In this document: positions 17,401-25,783 of the stretch, one piece after another
Layout of the letters: the number at the start of each line of letters is the position of its first letter
How positions within the stretch are numbered: position 1 is the first letter of the stretch
NCBI RefSeq assembly: GCF_026544205.1
Contig: NZ_JALNUI010000005.1
Span: 97,617-161,616, forward strand
DNA from: Curtobacterium sp. GC_Cur_3
GTDB taxonomy: Bacteria > Actinomycetota > Actinomycetes > Actinomycetales > Microbacteriaceae
Reading direction: 5' to 3'
Length of the DNA: 64,000 nt
Made by a program: the position numbers and the translations under genes
Notes under the pieces: generated by a model
What the model was told of the DNA's origin: nothing
The model's input: the letters and a program-made list of their open reading frames with translations, nothing else
The model's database searches: none

Positions 17401-18969
17401 GTGACGGAACCATCGGGGAGCACGACCACACGCAGGGGACTCATCGCGGGGGGCGTGGGACTCGGCATCGCCGGGGTCCTGGCCGCGTGCAGCGGCGGGT
17501 CCCCGGCACCGACACCGTCCGGCACGACGACCTCGGGAGCGAGCGGGACGCCGATGCCCAGCACGAGCGCGAGCACCCCGTCGACGGGCTCCGGTCCGGA
17601 CACCTGGGACGCGCTGGCCGCGGCGACCACCGGGGCGGTGCTCCGGTCGGGCGCACAGGGCTGGGACACGGCGCGCGTGCTCGAGAACCCCCGGTACGAC
17701 GACGCCGACCCGCAGGGCATCCTCCGCGTGGCGAACGCCGACGACGTCGTCGCCGGGCTCGCCTTCGCGCGGAACACCCGCACGCCGGTCGCGCTCCGGG
17801 CCGGCGGGCACTCGTACACGGGCTGGTCGGCCGGCGGCGCTGCCGGCACGGACGTCCCACGCTCGCTCGTGATCAGCACCGCGGCGCTCGACGACGTCCA
17901 GGTGTTGGGGGAGTCGGTGACGATCGGCCCCGGCGCGCAGCTCGCCGACGTCTACGCCGCCCTGGCGAAGGCCGGTCGGGCGATCGGTGCGGGGTCGTGC
18001 CCGACCGTCGGCATCGGCGGCCTGACGCTCGGCGGAGGTGTCGGCGTGCTCGTCCGCTCGTTCGGCCTGACCTCGGACCAGCTCACCGGAGCCACGATCG
18101 TCACGGCGGACGGCGCCGTGCACGAGGTCTCGTCGTCCCGGGAACCGGACCTCTTCTGGGCCTGTCGCGGCGGGGGTGGCGGGACGGTGGGCGTCGTGAC
18201 GAGCCTGACGTTCCGGACCCAGCCCGCGCCTCCCGTCCTGCTCTTCGAGATCGCCTTCCCCTGGTCGGCCGCCGCTGGGGTGGTGCGTGCGTGGCAGGAC
18301 TGGGCGCCGCAGGCGGACCGGCAGCTGTGGTCGACGTTGAAGCTCCTGGGCGGCGAACGGCACGCCAGCGGCCCGTCCGTGACGGTGACCGGCGTGTGGA
18401 CCGGGGCGAAGTCCGGCGCCGATGCCTCGGTCGACGGGTTCATCGCCGCGACCGGTGCGACGCCGACCCGGCACACCGCGGACGAGCTGACGTACGGCCA
18501 GGCGATGCAGCAACTCGCCGGCAAGCCGGTGCGGGTGTCCGAGGCGGCCACGTCGTCGATCGGCACGACGGCCCTGACGGACGCGCAGATCGCGGTCCTC
18601 GTGCAGCAGGCCGAGCGGTCCGGGTCGGTCGCCGGCATGGCGGAGGGTGGGGTGTCCCTCGACGCCCTCGGCGGTGTCGTGGCGGACGTCGGCCGGACCG
18701 ACAGCCCCTTCCCGTGGCGAACGGCGCTGTGCACCGTGCAGTACACGGCCGTGTTCGCGAACGGCGCGGACCCGGCGCCGTTCGACCGGTACGTGCGCGG
18801 CTTCCGTGCGGCGATGCGACCCGCGTGGGGTGACGGGGCGTACGCGAACTACTGCGACGCGGCGATCACGGACCCGTCGGCGTACTTCGACGTGAACACC
18901 TCGCGGCTGCACCGCATCGCCGAGCAGGCCGACCCGGACGGGGTGTTCGCGCAGCCGCACTGGGTGTGA
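17401..18969 (+). CDS. FAD-linked oxidoreductase, berberine-bridge type, Tat/lipoprotein exported
   Basis: 522 residues. The N-terminus has a twin-arginine (RR at 11-12) and a lipobox LAAC with Cys30, predicting Tat export and lipid anchoring. A Ser/Thr/Pro linker follows, then an FAD-binding type 4 domain. His137 in RAGGHSYTG and Cys200 in GSCPTVGIGG correspond to the two residues that bind FAD covalently in bicovalent BBE/GOOX enzymes. The C-terminal BBE domain is recognisable (YANYCDAAI). These enzymes oxidise alcohols or sugars with O2. A TAGACA hexamer overlapping the upstream stop lies 6 nt before the GTG start. Confidence 0.92.
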   Translation: MTEPSGSTTTRRGLIAGGVGLGIAGVLAACSGGSPAPTPSGTTTSGASGTPMPSTSASTPSTGSGPDTWDALAAATTGAVLRSGAQGWDTARVLENPRYDDADPQGILRVANADDVVAGLAFARNTRTPVALRAGGHSYTGWSAGGAAGTDVPRSLVISTAALDDVQVLGESVTIGPGAQLADVYAALAKAGRAIGAGSCPTVGIGGLTLGGGVGVLVRSFGLTSDQLTGATIVTADGAVHEVSSSREPDLFWACRGGGGGTVGVVTSLTFRTQPAPPVLLFEIAFPWSAAAGVVRAWQDWAPQADRQLWSTLKLLGGERHASGPSVTVTGVWTGAKSGADASVDGFIAATGATPTRHTADELTYGQAMQQLAGKPVRVSEAATSSIGTTALTDAQIAVLVQQAERSGSVAGMAEGGVSLDALGGVVADVGRTDSPFPWRTALCTVQYTAVFANGADPAPFDRYVRGFRAAMRPAWGDGAYANYCDAAITDPSAYFDVNTSRLHRIAEQADPDGVFAQPHWV

Positions 18970-18994
18970 GCCGTGTCGTCCTACGATGACCGAC

Positions 18995-19579
18995 ATGGAC
19001 ATCGAGCCGTTCGTCGTCGCCGACGCCGCCGCCTGGCGCGCCTGGCTCGACCAGCACGAGGACGACTCGGACGGCGTCTGGCTCGCCCTCGCCAAGAAGG
19101 GCACCGCGGGGCCGACGACCCTGACGTACGCACAGGCCCTCGACGAGGCGCTCTGCTCCGGCTGGATCGACGGGCAGAAACGGAGCAACGACGCGGCGAC
19201 CTTCCTGCAGCGGTTCACGCCCCGGCGGAAGGCCTCGCTGTGGTCGGAGCGGAACATCGGCCTGGTCGCGACGCTCGTCGCGCAGGGGCGGATGCGGGAG
19301 CGCGGCCAGGCCGAGGTCGACCGAGCCAAGGCCGACGGCCGGTGGGACCGTGCCTATGCCGGCTCGGCGACCGCCACGGTGCCCGACGACCTCGTCGCTG
19401 CGCTCGACGCCGCACCCGCTGCCGCCGCCCTGTTCGCCGAGCTCGACGCCACGAACCGGTACGCCGTCCTGCACCGCGTCATGACCGCCCCGAGCGCCAC
19501 GGCCCGCGCGGCCCGGCTGGCCAAGCTCGTCGGCATGCTCGACCGCGGCGAGACCCCGTACCCGCGCCCGACACGCTGA
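18995..19579 (+). CDS. YdeI/OmpD-associated family protein
   Basis: 194 residues from ATG 18995 (ATG 18986 adds MTD). It has the family blocks WRAWLDQHEDDSDGVWLALAKKG, TYAQALDEALCSGWIDGQKR, and FTPRRKASLWSERN, found in the YdeI/OmpD-associated proteins, some annotated as bacteriocin-protection proteins. A TACGAT hexamer at 18982-18987 ends 7 nt before 18995, which favours the shorter start. No membrane segment; cytoplasmic. The biochemical function is not established. Confidence 0.92.
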   Translation: MDIEPFVVADAAAWRAWLDQHEDDSDGVWLALAKKGTAGPTTLTYAQALDEALCSGWIDGQKRSNDAATFLQRFTPRRKASLWSERNIGLVATLVAQGRMRERGQAEVDRAKADGRWDRAYAGSATATVPDDLVAALDAAPAAAALFAELDATNRYAVLHRVMTAPSATARAARLAKLVGMLDRGETPYPRPTR

Positions 19580-19644
19580 GGTCGGGGGACAGAACGTCTC
19601 CTGTTGCTCACTGTGCGTTCGCGGAGACGGCGTAGACCGGGGTC

Positions 19645-20523
19645 ATGACGAACACCGACACCACGACACGTCCGGCCGACGCCTCCGGCACCTTCCGCAT
19701 CGGTGGCGACCTCGAGGTCAACCGCCTCGGCTACGGCACCATGCAGCTCACCGGCCCCGGGGTCTGGGGACCGCCGAAGGACCACGACGAGGCGATCCGC
19801 GTGCTCAAGCGCGCCGTCGAGCTCGGCGTGAACTTCTTCGACACCGCCGACTCCTACGGCCCCTACGTCGCGGAGGAGCTCCTCAAGGAGGCCCTGCACC
19901 CGTACGGCGACGACGTCGTCATCGCGACCAAGGCCGGCCTGACCCGCACCGGCCCGAACGAGTGGCCGCCGGTCGGTCGCCCGGAGTACCTGCGTCAGGA
20001 GGCCGAGATGAGCCTCCGCCGCCTGGGCCTGGAGCGCATCGACCTGTTCCAGCTGCACCGCATCGACCCGAAGGTCCCGCTCGAGGACCAGGTCGGCGAG
20101 CTGAAGAAGCTGCAGGACGAGGGCAAGATCCGCCACATCGGCCTGTCCGAGGTCTCCGTCGACGAGGTCAAGGCAGCGCAGGAGATCGCGACGATCGTCT
20201 CCGTTCAGAACCTCTACAACCTCACCGACCGGTCCTCCGAGGCGCTGCTCGACTGGTCCGAGGAGCAGGACATCGGCTTCATCCCGTGGTTCCCGCTCGC
20301 GACCGGTGGCCTGACCGGCGAGGACTCCCCGCTGACCGAGCTCGCCGAGCGCAAGCAGGCCACTCCCGCGCAGGTCGCCCTGGCCTGGCTGCTCAAGCGC
20401 TCCCCGGTGATGCTGCCGATCCCCGGCACGTCGAGCGTCGACCACCTCGAGGACAACCTCGCCGGTGCGACGGTCGAGCTCACCGACGACGAGTTCCAGG
20501 AGCTCGCCGGGCTGCACGAGTGA
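19645..20523 (+). CDS. Aldo/keto reductase
   Basis: 292 residues. AKR signature elements: [11 protein letters not shown] (Asp, Tyr), VIATKAGL (Lys), LFQLHRIDP (His) and C-terminal [15 protein letters not shown] for NADP binding. It resembles the short actinobacterial AKRs related to oxidoreductase YdbC. ATG 19645 follows TAGACC by 6 nt. It is followed by two stable hairpins before the convergent SDR gene. About 35 residues shorter than the AKR at 15748, to which it is only distantly similar. Confidence 0.94.
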   Translation: MTNTDTTTRPADASGTFRIGGDLEVNRLGYGTMQLTGPGVWGPPKDHDEAIRVLKRAVELGVNFFDTADSYGPYVAEELLKEALHPYGDDVVIATKAGLTRTGPNEWPPVGRPEYLRQEAEMSLRRLGLERIDLFQLHRIDPKVPLEDQVGELKKLQDEGKIRHIGLSEVSVDEVKAAQEIATIVSVQNLYNLTDRSSEALLDWSEEQDIGFIPWFPLATGGLTGEDSPLTELAERKQATPAQVALAWLLKRSPVMLPIPGTSSVDHLEDNLAGATVELTDDEFQELAGLHE

Positions 20524-20530
20524 CCTGACC

Positions 20531-20614
20531 GGGCTCCGCTGGCGACAGCGGAACCCGGATCGAGCGTCGACGGATCCGGTCGACGATCCTGCGGGATCGC
20601 CGACCGGATCCGTC
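20531..20614. terminator. Two consecutive strong hairpins between convergent genes
   Basis: First hairpin: arms 20531-20541 and 20546-20556 (GGGCTCCGCTG, one mismatch, loop GCGA). Second: perfect 14-bp arms GACGGATCCGGTCG at 20569-20582 and its complement at 20601-20614, with an inner GATCC/GGATC pair. Together they separate the AKR and SDR genes and can terminate both transcripts. Confidence 0.8.
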
Positions 20615-20624
20615 ATGTCATCGG

Positions 20625-21356
20625 TCAGGAGGCCAGGGCCGCCATCGCCTGTGCCGTCGCCGCGCCGAGGTCCTCCGCCGGGCGGCTCAGCAGCCCCTTC
20701 ACCATGCGGGTGTCGTCGTCGGCGAGCACCTCGTACGCGCCGGTCACCGCGCCGTCGAGCGACTGTGCCACGACGCGCTCCGGGCTGGTCTTCGGGACGT
20801 CGAAGCGCGCACCCATCGCCGTGTCGATCATGCCGACGAGCACGCCGGTGACCGTGGTGCCCTGCCCGGCCAGCTCGGTCCGGAGGCCGTTCGTCGCGGA
20901 CCACGCCGCCGCCTTCGAGGCCGCGTAGACCGTGGGGAGCGGGATCCACGCGGCGGCGGAGAGCACGGTCAGCACGGCACCGCCGCCGTTCGCCGCGAGC
21001 ACCGGTGCGAAGGCCCCGGAGACCCGGATCGTGCCGAAGACGTTCGTCTCGAACACCGTCCGGAGGACGTCCTCGTCCGCGGCCGCGACGGACGTGTCCG
21101 ACGCCGGGGCGATCGCCGCGTTGTTGACGAGCAGGTCCACGTCGGACGCGGTCCGCGCTGCGGCGGCGATGGACTCCGCGTCGGTCAGGTCGAGCACGAG
21201 CGGCACCACGCGCTCGTCGTCCCACTGCCGCGGGGACCGTGCCGTGGCGTAGACCTTGGTCGCACCACGCTCCAGGGCCTGGCGGACGAACTCCTCGCCG
21301 AGGCCTCCGTTCGCTCCGGTCACGAGCACGGTCCGGCCGTCGAGTCGCTCAGTCAT
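20625..21356 (-). CDS. SDR family oxidoreductase
   Basis: 243 residues. TGANGGLGEEFVRQ loop, DLTD, NNAAIAP, catalytic Ser in VLSAAAW and YAASKAA. ATG 21356 has AGGAG at ideal spacing; an in-frame GTG six bases earlier overlaps that site and is less likely. A strong minus-strand promoter with two GGGGAnnnTCCCC palindromes lies between it and the divergent TetR gene, so it is very probably repressed by that TetR. The substrate may be a reactive carbonyl that also acts as inducer (inference). Confidence 0.93.
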   Translation of the reverse strand: MTERLDGRTVLVTGANGGLGEEFVRQALERGATKVYATARSPRQWDDERVVPLVLDLTDAESIAAAARTASDVDLLVNNAAIAPASDTSVAAADEDVLRTVFETNVFGTIRVSGAFAPVLAANGGGAVLTVLSAAAWIPLPTVYAASKAAAWSATNGLRTELAGQGTTVTGVLVGMIDTAMGARFDVPKTSPERVVAQSLDGAVTGAYEVLADDDTRMVKGLLSRPAEDLGAATAQAMAALAS

Positions 21357-21385
21357 GGTCACTCCTGTAGGTTGATCCGGGAAGC

Positions 21386-21398
21386 GGGGATGCTCCCC
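21386..21398. promoter_or_regulatory. Probable TetR operator, site 1 (GGGGATGCTCCCC)
   Basis: GGGGA-N3-TCCCC palindrome in the 5' leader of the SDR gene, 25 bp centre-to-centre from an identical-arm site at 21411-21423. Two matching sites in one divergent promoter region strongly suggest a repressor-binding site. Confidence 0.65.
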
Positions 21399-21403
21399 GG
21401 ATC

Positions 21404-21434
21404 ATTATGTGGGGACAGTCCCCACTTGAGTCAA
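21404..21434 (-). promoter_or_regulatory. SDR promoter with embedded TetR operator (site 2)
   Basis: On the minus strand a TTGACT -35 (21434-21429) and CATAAT -10 (21409-21404) are separated by 19 bp. The spacer is filled by a 17-bp perfect palindrome, GTGGGGACAGTCCCCAC at 21409-21425. A repressor bound there would block RNA polymerase. The same palindrome lies just upstream of the TetR gene, so autoregulation is likely. Confidence 0.7.
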
Positions 21435-21446
21435 GCGAGGTGTGCC

Positions 21447-22073
21447 GTGACGTCGACGACCGCGAAGCCCCTGCGCGCGGATGCACGCCGGAACCGCGAC
21501 GCGATCACCGCGGCCGCACGACAGGTCTTCGAGACCGACGGCATCCTCGCCCCGATCGACGGCATCGCCACGGCAGCCGGGGTCGGCAACGCGACGTTCT
21601 ACCGGAACTTCCCGACGCGGGACGACCTGCTCGCTGCGGTCATGGCCGACAGCGTCCACGCGGTCCTCGACGAGTCGCGCGAGCTCGAGTCGCTGCCGGC
21701 CGACGACGCCCTGCACGAGTGGATGTTCCGCGTCACGTGGCAGCTCCGCATCTGGCAGAACCTGCCGACCTGCATCGCCAGCGCCATCGGGGACGACCAG
21801 TCGCCGGTGCAGGACGTCTGCGCCCGGCTGACGGAGCGCACCGACGTGTTCCTGCAGCATGCTCGGACGCAGGGCAGCGCGACGGACACGGCGAGCGCCG
21901 AGGACGTCTTCGAGCTGCTCACCACGCTGTCGTGGGGCGTCGACCGCTTCGGGGACGACCAGGAGCAGGCCAGACGCCGGGTGCGCCTGGCGACCGCGGG
22001 CCTGTTCAGCCACGACAGCGCCGCACCTGCCACGCCGGCCGCCCCGCACCGGCCCGCGACGGCCACACGATGA
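21447..22073 (+). CDS. TetR family transcriptional regulator
   Basis: 208 residues from GTG 21447. N-terminal HTH: RRNRDAITAAARQVFETDG followed by IATAAGVGNATFYRNFPTRDDLL, the second and recognition helices. The C-terminal ligand domain includes a Cys and resembles TetR_C regulators of SDR genes. It is divergent from the SDR at 20625-21356 with a matching operator between them, and translationally coupled (ATGA) to a second TetR gene. Target inference is strong; the ligand is unknown. Confidence 0.94.
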   Translation: MTSTTAKPLRADARRNRDAITAAARQVFETDGILAPIDGIATAAGVGNATFYRNFPTRDDLLAAVMADSVHAVLDESRELESLPADDALHEWMFRVTWQLRIWQNLPTCIASAIGDDQSPVQDVCARLTERTDVFLQHARTQGSATDTASAEDVFELLTTLSWGVDRFGDDQEQARRRVRLATAGLFSHDSAAPATPAAPHRPATATR

Positions 22074-22615
22074 CCGACGTCCGCCCGACCAAGCGGGACG
22101 CGATCCTCACCGCCGCCGCGGAGCTCTTCGTCGCGCACGGGTACGGCGGCACCTCGCTGCGGGACATCGGCCGTGACGCCGGTGCGGACGCCGCCCTGGT
22201 GATCCACCACTTCGGCTCGAAGGACGGGCTCTTCGTCGCCGCCATGGCCGACCGGCTCCCGCCGTTCCCCCTCACCGAAGGCCCGGCGTCCACGGTGGGC
22301 GAGCGGTTCATCGCCTACCTGCTCGACGCCGCACCGGAGGTCCGGGCGACCTACCTCGCGCTGATCCACGCGAGCGACTCGGACGCCATCGGCTCGGAGC
22401 TCCGTCGCCAGCACCAGCGGTCGGTCGTCGCCCCGCTGCTGACGCAGATGTCGGGCCCGGACGCCGACCTGCGCGCCTCACTCGCCGCGGCGGCCGTCGC
22501 CGGGCTGCTGTACTCGCTGTGGGTGATCGGCGACGAGACCCTCCTCGCCGCCGATCGTCACGACGTCGTGCGGCACTACGGCCACGTCGTGCAGGAGCTC
22601 GTCACACCGGCGTGA
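22070..22615 (+). CDS. TetR family transcriptional regulator (second of a coupled pair)
   Basis: 181 residues. HTH region: KRDAILTAAAELFVAHGYGG then LRDIGRDAGADAALVIHHFGSKDGLF, with the H-H-F-x-S-K-D-x-L pattern of AcrR-like TetRs. The C-terminal domain is short. ATG overlaps the stop of the first TetR by four bases, so the two are made together. It is convergent (9 bp) with the SDR at 22625-23644, whose promoter carries TTCAACA palindromes that this regulator may bind; that link is inference. Confidence 0.93.
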   Translation: MTDVRPTKRDAILTAAAELFVAHGYGGTSLRDIGRDAGADAALVIHHFGSKDGLFVAAMADRLPPFPLTEGPASTVGERFIAYLLDAAPEVRATYLALIHASDSDAIGSELRRQHQRSVVAPLLTQMSGPDADLRASLAAAAVAGLLYSLWVIGDETLLAADRHDVVRHYGHVVQELVTPA

Positions 22616-22624
22616 CGACCGGTC

Positions 22625-23644
22625 TCACTGGACGGACCACCCGCCGTCCGACGCCAGCACGGCACCGTTGACGTTGACCCCGTCGTCGCTGAGCAGGAAC
22701 GTGATCGAGGCGGCGAGCTGTTCGGCGGTGGCGAGCGTCGGGATCGCGGCCTGGAACGGCCCGAGCCGGGCGGCGCCCGCCTCGGACACGTGGGCCGGCA
22801 TCGGGATGCCCGTGGCCACACCGCCCGGCGCGACGGCGTTCACGCGGATGCCGTGCGGCCCGTACATGAACGCGGCGCTCTTCGTCAGGCCCACGACGCC
22901 GTGCTTGGACACCGTGTAGGCGTTCCCCGACGCGTTGCCCCGGAGGCCGGCCTCGGACGCGACGTTCACGATCGACCCGCGTCCGGCGGCGACCATCACG
23001 GGCAGCACCGCCCGCGAGAGCTTGAACGCCCCGGTCAGGTTCACCCCGATGACGCGGTCCCACATCGCGTCGCTGGTCTCGTGCAGCGGGGAGAAGTCGT
23101 CGTTGATGCCGGCGATGTTCGCGAGGGCGTCGATCCGGTCCCCGGCCGCGGCCACGACGGCGTCGACGTCCTCCTGCCGCGTGATGTCACCGGTGACCGT
23201 GACGACGGAGCCGGTGCCCACGGCGTCCGCGAACTCGGCGAGCCGCTCGGCCGACACGTCGACCGCGACGACCCGCCCGCCTTCGCGCACGATGCGGGAT
23301 GCCGTGGCCCGACCGATGCCGGAGGCGGCACCGGTCACCACGACCGTGCGTCCCGCGAAGCGACCGGAGGTGACCTGCTCGCGCCACGCGCCGTCGTCGT
23401 CGACGACGTCGGGGATGACGCCGTCGTTCGCGGCGCGGACCAGGTCATCGACCGCGGACTGCGGCATCTGCCCGTTCGACATCGCGACCATCTGCTGCAG
23501 GGGGAGCGTCCGCACCGGCGCCAGCATCTCCTCGCCGACCCCGGCCCGCGTGAGCAGCCCACGGATGAGACCGCTGCCGACCGGGTGGTCGAGCCAGGTC
23601 CCGATCGTGGATCCAGCGGTGAGGGTGACGTCGTGTCCGGGCAT
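22625..23644 (-). CDS. SDR family oxidoreductase with extra N-terminal domain
   Basis: 339 residues, about 95 longer at the N-terminus than usual. The SDR core starts near residue 98: TGAASGIG at 104-111, DITRQ, catalytic Ser in NVASEAG, and AYTVSKHG, with C-terminal GAVLASDGGWSV typical of FabG-like members. NAG in the usual NNAG reads NIAG. Residues 1-95 (start MPGHDVTLTAGSTIGTWLDH) are mixed helical and not recognised. ATG 23644 has AGAGGA upstream, and the whole extension is in high-G+C coding style, so it is probably real. Two palindromes upstream indicate repressor control. Confidence 0.9.
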   Translation of the reverse strand: MPGHDVTLTAGSTIGTWLDHPVGSGLIRGLLTRAGVGEEMLAPVRTLPLQQMVAMSNGQMPQSAVDDLVRAANDGVIPDVVDDDGAWREQVTSGRFAGRTVVVTGAASGIGRATASRIVREGGRVVAVDVSAERLAEFADAVGTGSVVTVTGDITRQEDVDAVVAAAGDRIDALANIAGINDDFSPLHETSDAMWDRVIGVNLTGAFKLSRAVLPVMVAAGRGSIVNVASEAGLRGNASGNAYTVSKHGVVGLTKSAAFMYGPHGIRVNAVAPGGVATGIPMPAHVSEAGAARLGPFQAAIPTLATAEQLAASITFLLSDDGVNVNGAVLASDGGWSVQ

Positions 23645-23686
23645 GGGAGTCCTCTCGTCGGCCGGTCGTCAGCGACCGGGGCTGTG

Positions 23687-23739
23687 GTTCAACACTGTTG
23701 AACAGCATCATTCAACAGTGTTGAACCTGCGTGTTCAAC
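23687..23739. promoter_or_regulatory. Operator cluster with TTCAACA/TGTTGAA palindromes
   Basis: A 17-bp perfect palindrome GTTCAACACTGTTGAAC (23687-23703), a 15-bp palindrome TTCAACAGTGTTGAA (23711-23725) spaced 23 bp centre to centre, and a third half-site GTTCAAC at 23733-23739. They occupy the divergent promoter region between the SDR at 22625-23644 and the AKR at 23795, so one repressor probably controls both. Confidence 0.75.
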
Positions 23740-23794
23740 CCCGTCCGACACTGGCCGCACGAGTGCCCCGGTGCGGGCGACTACCTTCGGACCC

Positions 23795-24775
23795 ATGCAG
23801 CGACGCACCCTCGGCCGCACCGGCCGCGAAGTCTCCTCCATCGGTCTCGGCACCTGGCAGTTCGGCGGTGACTGGGGTCCCGTCGCCGACGAGGACGCCT
23901 TCGCCGTGATGGACGCCTCCGCCGAGGCCGACGTCACCCTGTTCGACACCGCCGACGTGTACGGCGACGGCACGAGCGAGTCACTCATCGGCCGCTGGAT
24001 GCAGGCGAACCCGGGCTCGGGCGTCACCGTCACGACGAAGATGGGCCGTCGCGCCGACCAGACCCCCGACAACTACGTCGCCGCCAACTTCCGCACCTGG
24101 GTCGACCGGTCGCGCACCAACCTGCAGCAGGACACGCTCGACCTGGTGCAGCTGCACTGCCCGCCGACCGCGGTGTTCTCCGACGACGCCGTGTACGACG
24201 CCCTCGACGCGCTGGTCGCCGACGGCTCGATCGCCGCCTACGGCGTCAGCGTCGAGACCACGGACCAGGCGCTCACCGCGATCGCGCGGCCGAACGTCGC
24301 GAGCGTCCAGATCATCCTCAACGCGTTCCGGCTGAAGCCGCTGGACGCGGTCCTGCCCGCCGCCCGGGAGGCCGGGGTCGCGATCCTGGCGCGCGTCCCG
24401 CTGGCATCGGGGCTGCTCTCCGGCAAGTACACGACGGACACCGAGTTCGCCCCGGAGGACCACCGCACGTACAACCGCCACGGCGAGGCCTTCGACCAGG
24501 GCGAGACCTTCAGCGGGGTGCCCTTCGAGGACGGCGTCCGTGCCGCGCAGGAGTTCGCCGCCGCCCTGCCCGACGGCGTCTCCGTGCCGCAGGCCGCACT
24601 CGCGTGGATCATCGCGCAGGACGGCGTCACGGCCGCGATCCCCGGTGCCCGCAACGCCGAGCAGGCCCGCTCCAACGCCCAGGCGGGGTCCCTCGACACC
24701 CCGGCCGACCTCGACGCGACCGTGCGTGACCTCTACGACCGCTGGTTCCGCGCGACGGTGCACGAGCGCTGGTGA
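23795..24775 (+). CDS. Aldo/keto reductase
   Basis: 326 residues starting MQRRTLGRTGREVSSIGLG, the usual AKR opening. Catalytic elements: FDTADVYGDG (Asp, Tyr), VTTKMGRR (Lys), LVQLHCPP (His), and AIPGARNAEQARSNA for cofactor binding. ATG 23795 follows TACCTT by 7 nt; GTG 23771 is possible but less typical. It shares a palindrome-rich control region with the divergent SDR, suggesting joint induction for carbonyl detoxification or sugar reduction. It ends at an imperfect hairpin. Confidence 0.93.
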   Translation: MQRRTLGRTGREVSSIGLGTWQFGGDWGPVADEDAFAVMDASAEADVTLFDTADVYGDGTSESLIGRWMQANPGSGVTVTTKMGRRADQTPDNYVAANFRTWVDRSRTNLQQDTLDLVQLHCPPTAVFSDDAVYDALDALVADGSIAAYGVSVETTDQALTAIARPNVASVQIILNAFRLKPLDAVLPAAREAGVAILARVPLASGLLSGKYTTDTEFAPEDHRTYNRHGEAFDQGETFSGVPFEDGVRAAQEFAAALPDGVSVPQAALAWIIAQDGVTAAIPGARNAEQARSNAQAGSLDTPADLDATVRDLYDRWFRATVHERW

Positions 24776-24780
24776 CCCCC

Positions 24781-24833
24781 GGCGGCCTGGAGCGCCTCCC
24801 AGCCACTGCTCGGAGGTGCTTCAGGAACCGCCG
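24781..24833 (+). terminator. Imperfect stem-loop terminator
   Basis: Arms GGCGGCCTGGAGCGCCTCC and GGAGGTGCTTCAGGAACCGCC pair with few mismatches around a 12-nt loop, starting 5 bp after the AKR stop. The following gene is co-directional, so this separates two transcripts. Confidence 0.65.
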
Positions 24834-24916
24834 CCCCTTCCCATCGATCCCACGGCGTGCAGCGCCCGGCCCGGTCCTACGGTGATCCCACACCCTCTGA
24901 CCGATCGGGAACCACC

Positions 24917-25696
24917 ATGCGCGTGCGCCACGTCCTCGTCACCGCCGCACTGGCCGCTGCTCTGCTCGCCGTCCCGACGGCGCTGATCGTCGCGCACCCG
25001 GCGGTCGCCGCGTACGGGTCGACCACCGACGTGACCGGTCCGCAGGCCGCACGGGTGGTGGCCGCGCGGGCCGCCGAGCTCCGCCACACCCCGGACCAGG
25101 TCCTCACCGGGGCCCTCGGCGCAGCGGGCGGCCACTCGGTGCCCTTCGCCTACGCCGGCGACTCGATCACCGCCCGGCCCGGCTCGTGGCTGCGCGACCT
25201 GGCCGCCACACCTGCCGGGGAAGCGGTCGTCCGGGCCGTCGGTGGCTACGCCCACAGCGGGTACCGCTCGGACCAGGTGCTCGCCCGGATGCCCATCGTG
25301 CACGGCGAGGACGTCCTGGTCGTGGAGCTGGGGACGAACGACGTGAACCAGCACGTGCCGACCGCGACGACGCTGCGGGACGTCGACCGCCTGGTGGCGC
25401 AGGTCGCAGCGCCGCACGTGCTCCTGGTCGCGGCGCCGCCGTCGGACCACACGACGAGCCTGTGGGGCGTCGACCGTCGGACGGGCAACGCCACGCTCGA
25501 CCGGGCCCTGGTCGTCGACGCGCGCCGCCACGGGTGGAGCGAGACCGACCCGTTCGCCGCGGACCGCGAGCGCGACGGCTCCTGGGTCCCCGGGACCTCC
25601 ACGGACGGCATCCACCCCACGACCGCGGCGAACCACGCGATCGCCGGCCGCTTCGCCGCGGCCATCACGGCTGCCGCGCAGACCGCGCGCGCCTGA
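24917..25696 (+). CDS. Secreted SGNH/GDSL-family hydrolase
   Basis: 259 residues. A signal peptide covers about residues 1-33 (VLVTAALAAALLAVPTALIV, cleavage near AVAA-YG). SGNH blocks are visible: GDSIT (nucleophile Ser), a Gly-containing block II region, LGTNDVN (Asn of block III) and STDGIHPT (Asp/His of block V). Exported enzymes of this kind cleave esters on polysaccharides or lipids. A pair of helices precedes the GDS block, which is a little further from the N-terminus than usual. The terminator palindrome that follows is shared with a convergent gene. Confidence 0.9.
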   Translation: MRVRHVLVTAALAAALLAVPTALIVAHPAVAAYGSTTDVTGPQAARVVAARAAELRHTPDQVLTGALGAAGGHSVPFAYAGDSITARPGSWLRDLAATPAGEAVVRAVGGYAHSGYRSDQVLARMPIVHGEDVLVVELGTNDVNQHVPTATTLRDVDRLVAQVAAPHVLLVAAPPSDHTTSLWGVDRRTGNATLDRALVVDARRHGWSETDPFAADRERDGSWVPGTSTDGIHPTTAANHAIAGRFAAAITAAAQTARA

Positions 25697-25719
25697 GCGG
25701 GGTCCTGGACGCACCCCGG

Positions 25720-25770
25720 GACGCAACAGGAGGCCCGGTACACGTGGTGCGCCGAGCCTCCTGTTGCGTC
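25720..25770. terminator. Bidirectional terminator palindrome, copy 4
   Basis: Perfect 15-bp arms GACGCAACAGGAGGC and its complement (25720-25734, 25756-25770) with a 21-nt loop, between convergent genes. It keeps the GAGGC/GCCTC core of the family but has a degraded inner loop. Confidence 0.85.
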
Positions 25771-25783
25771 GTGTGGTCGCGGG

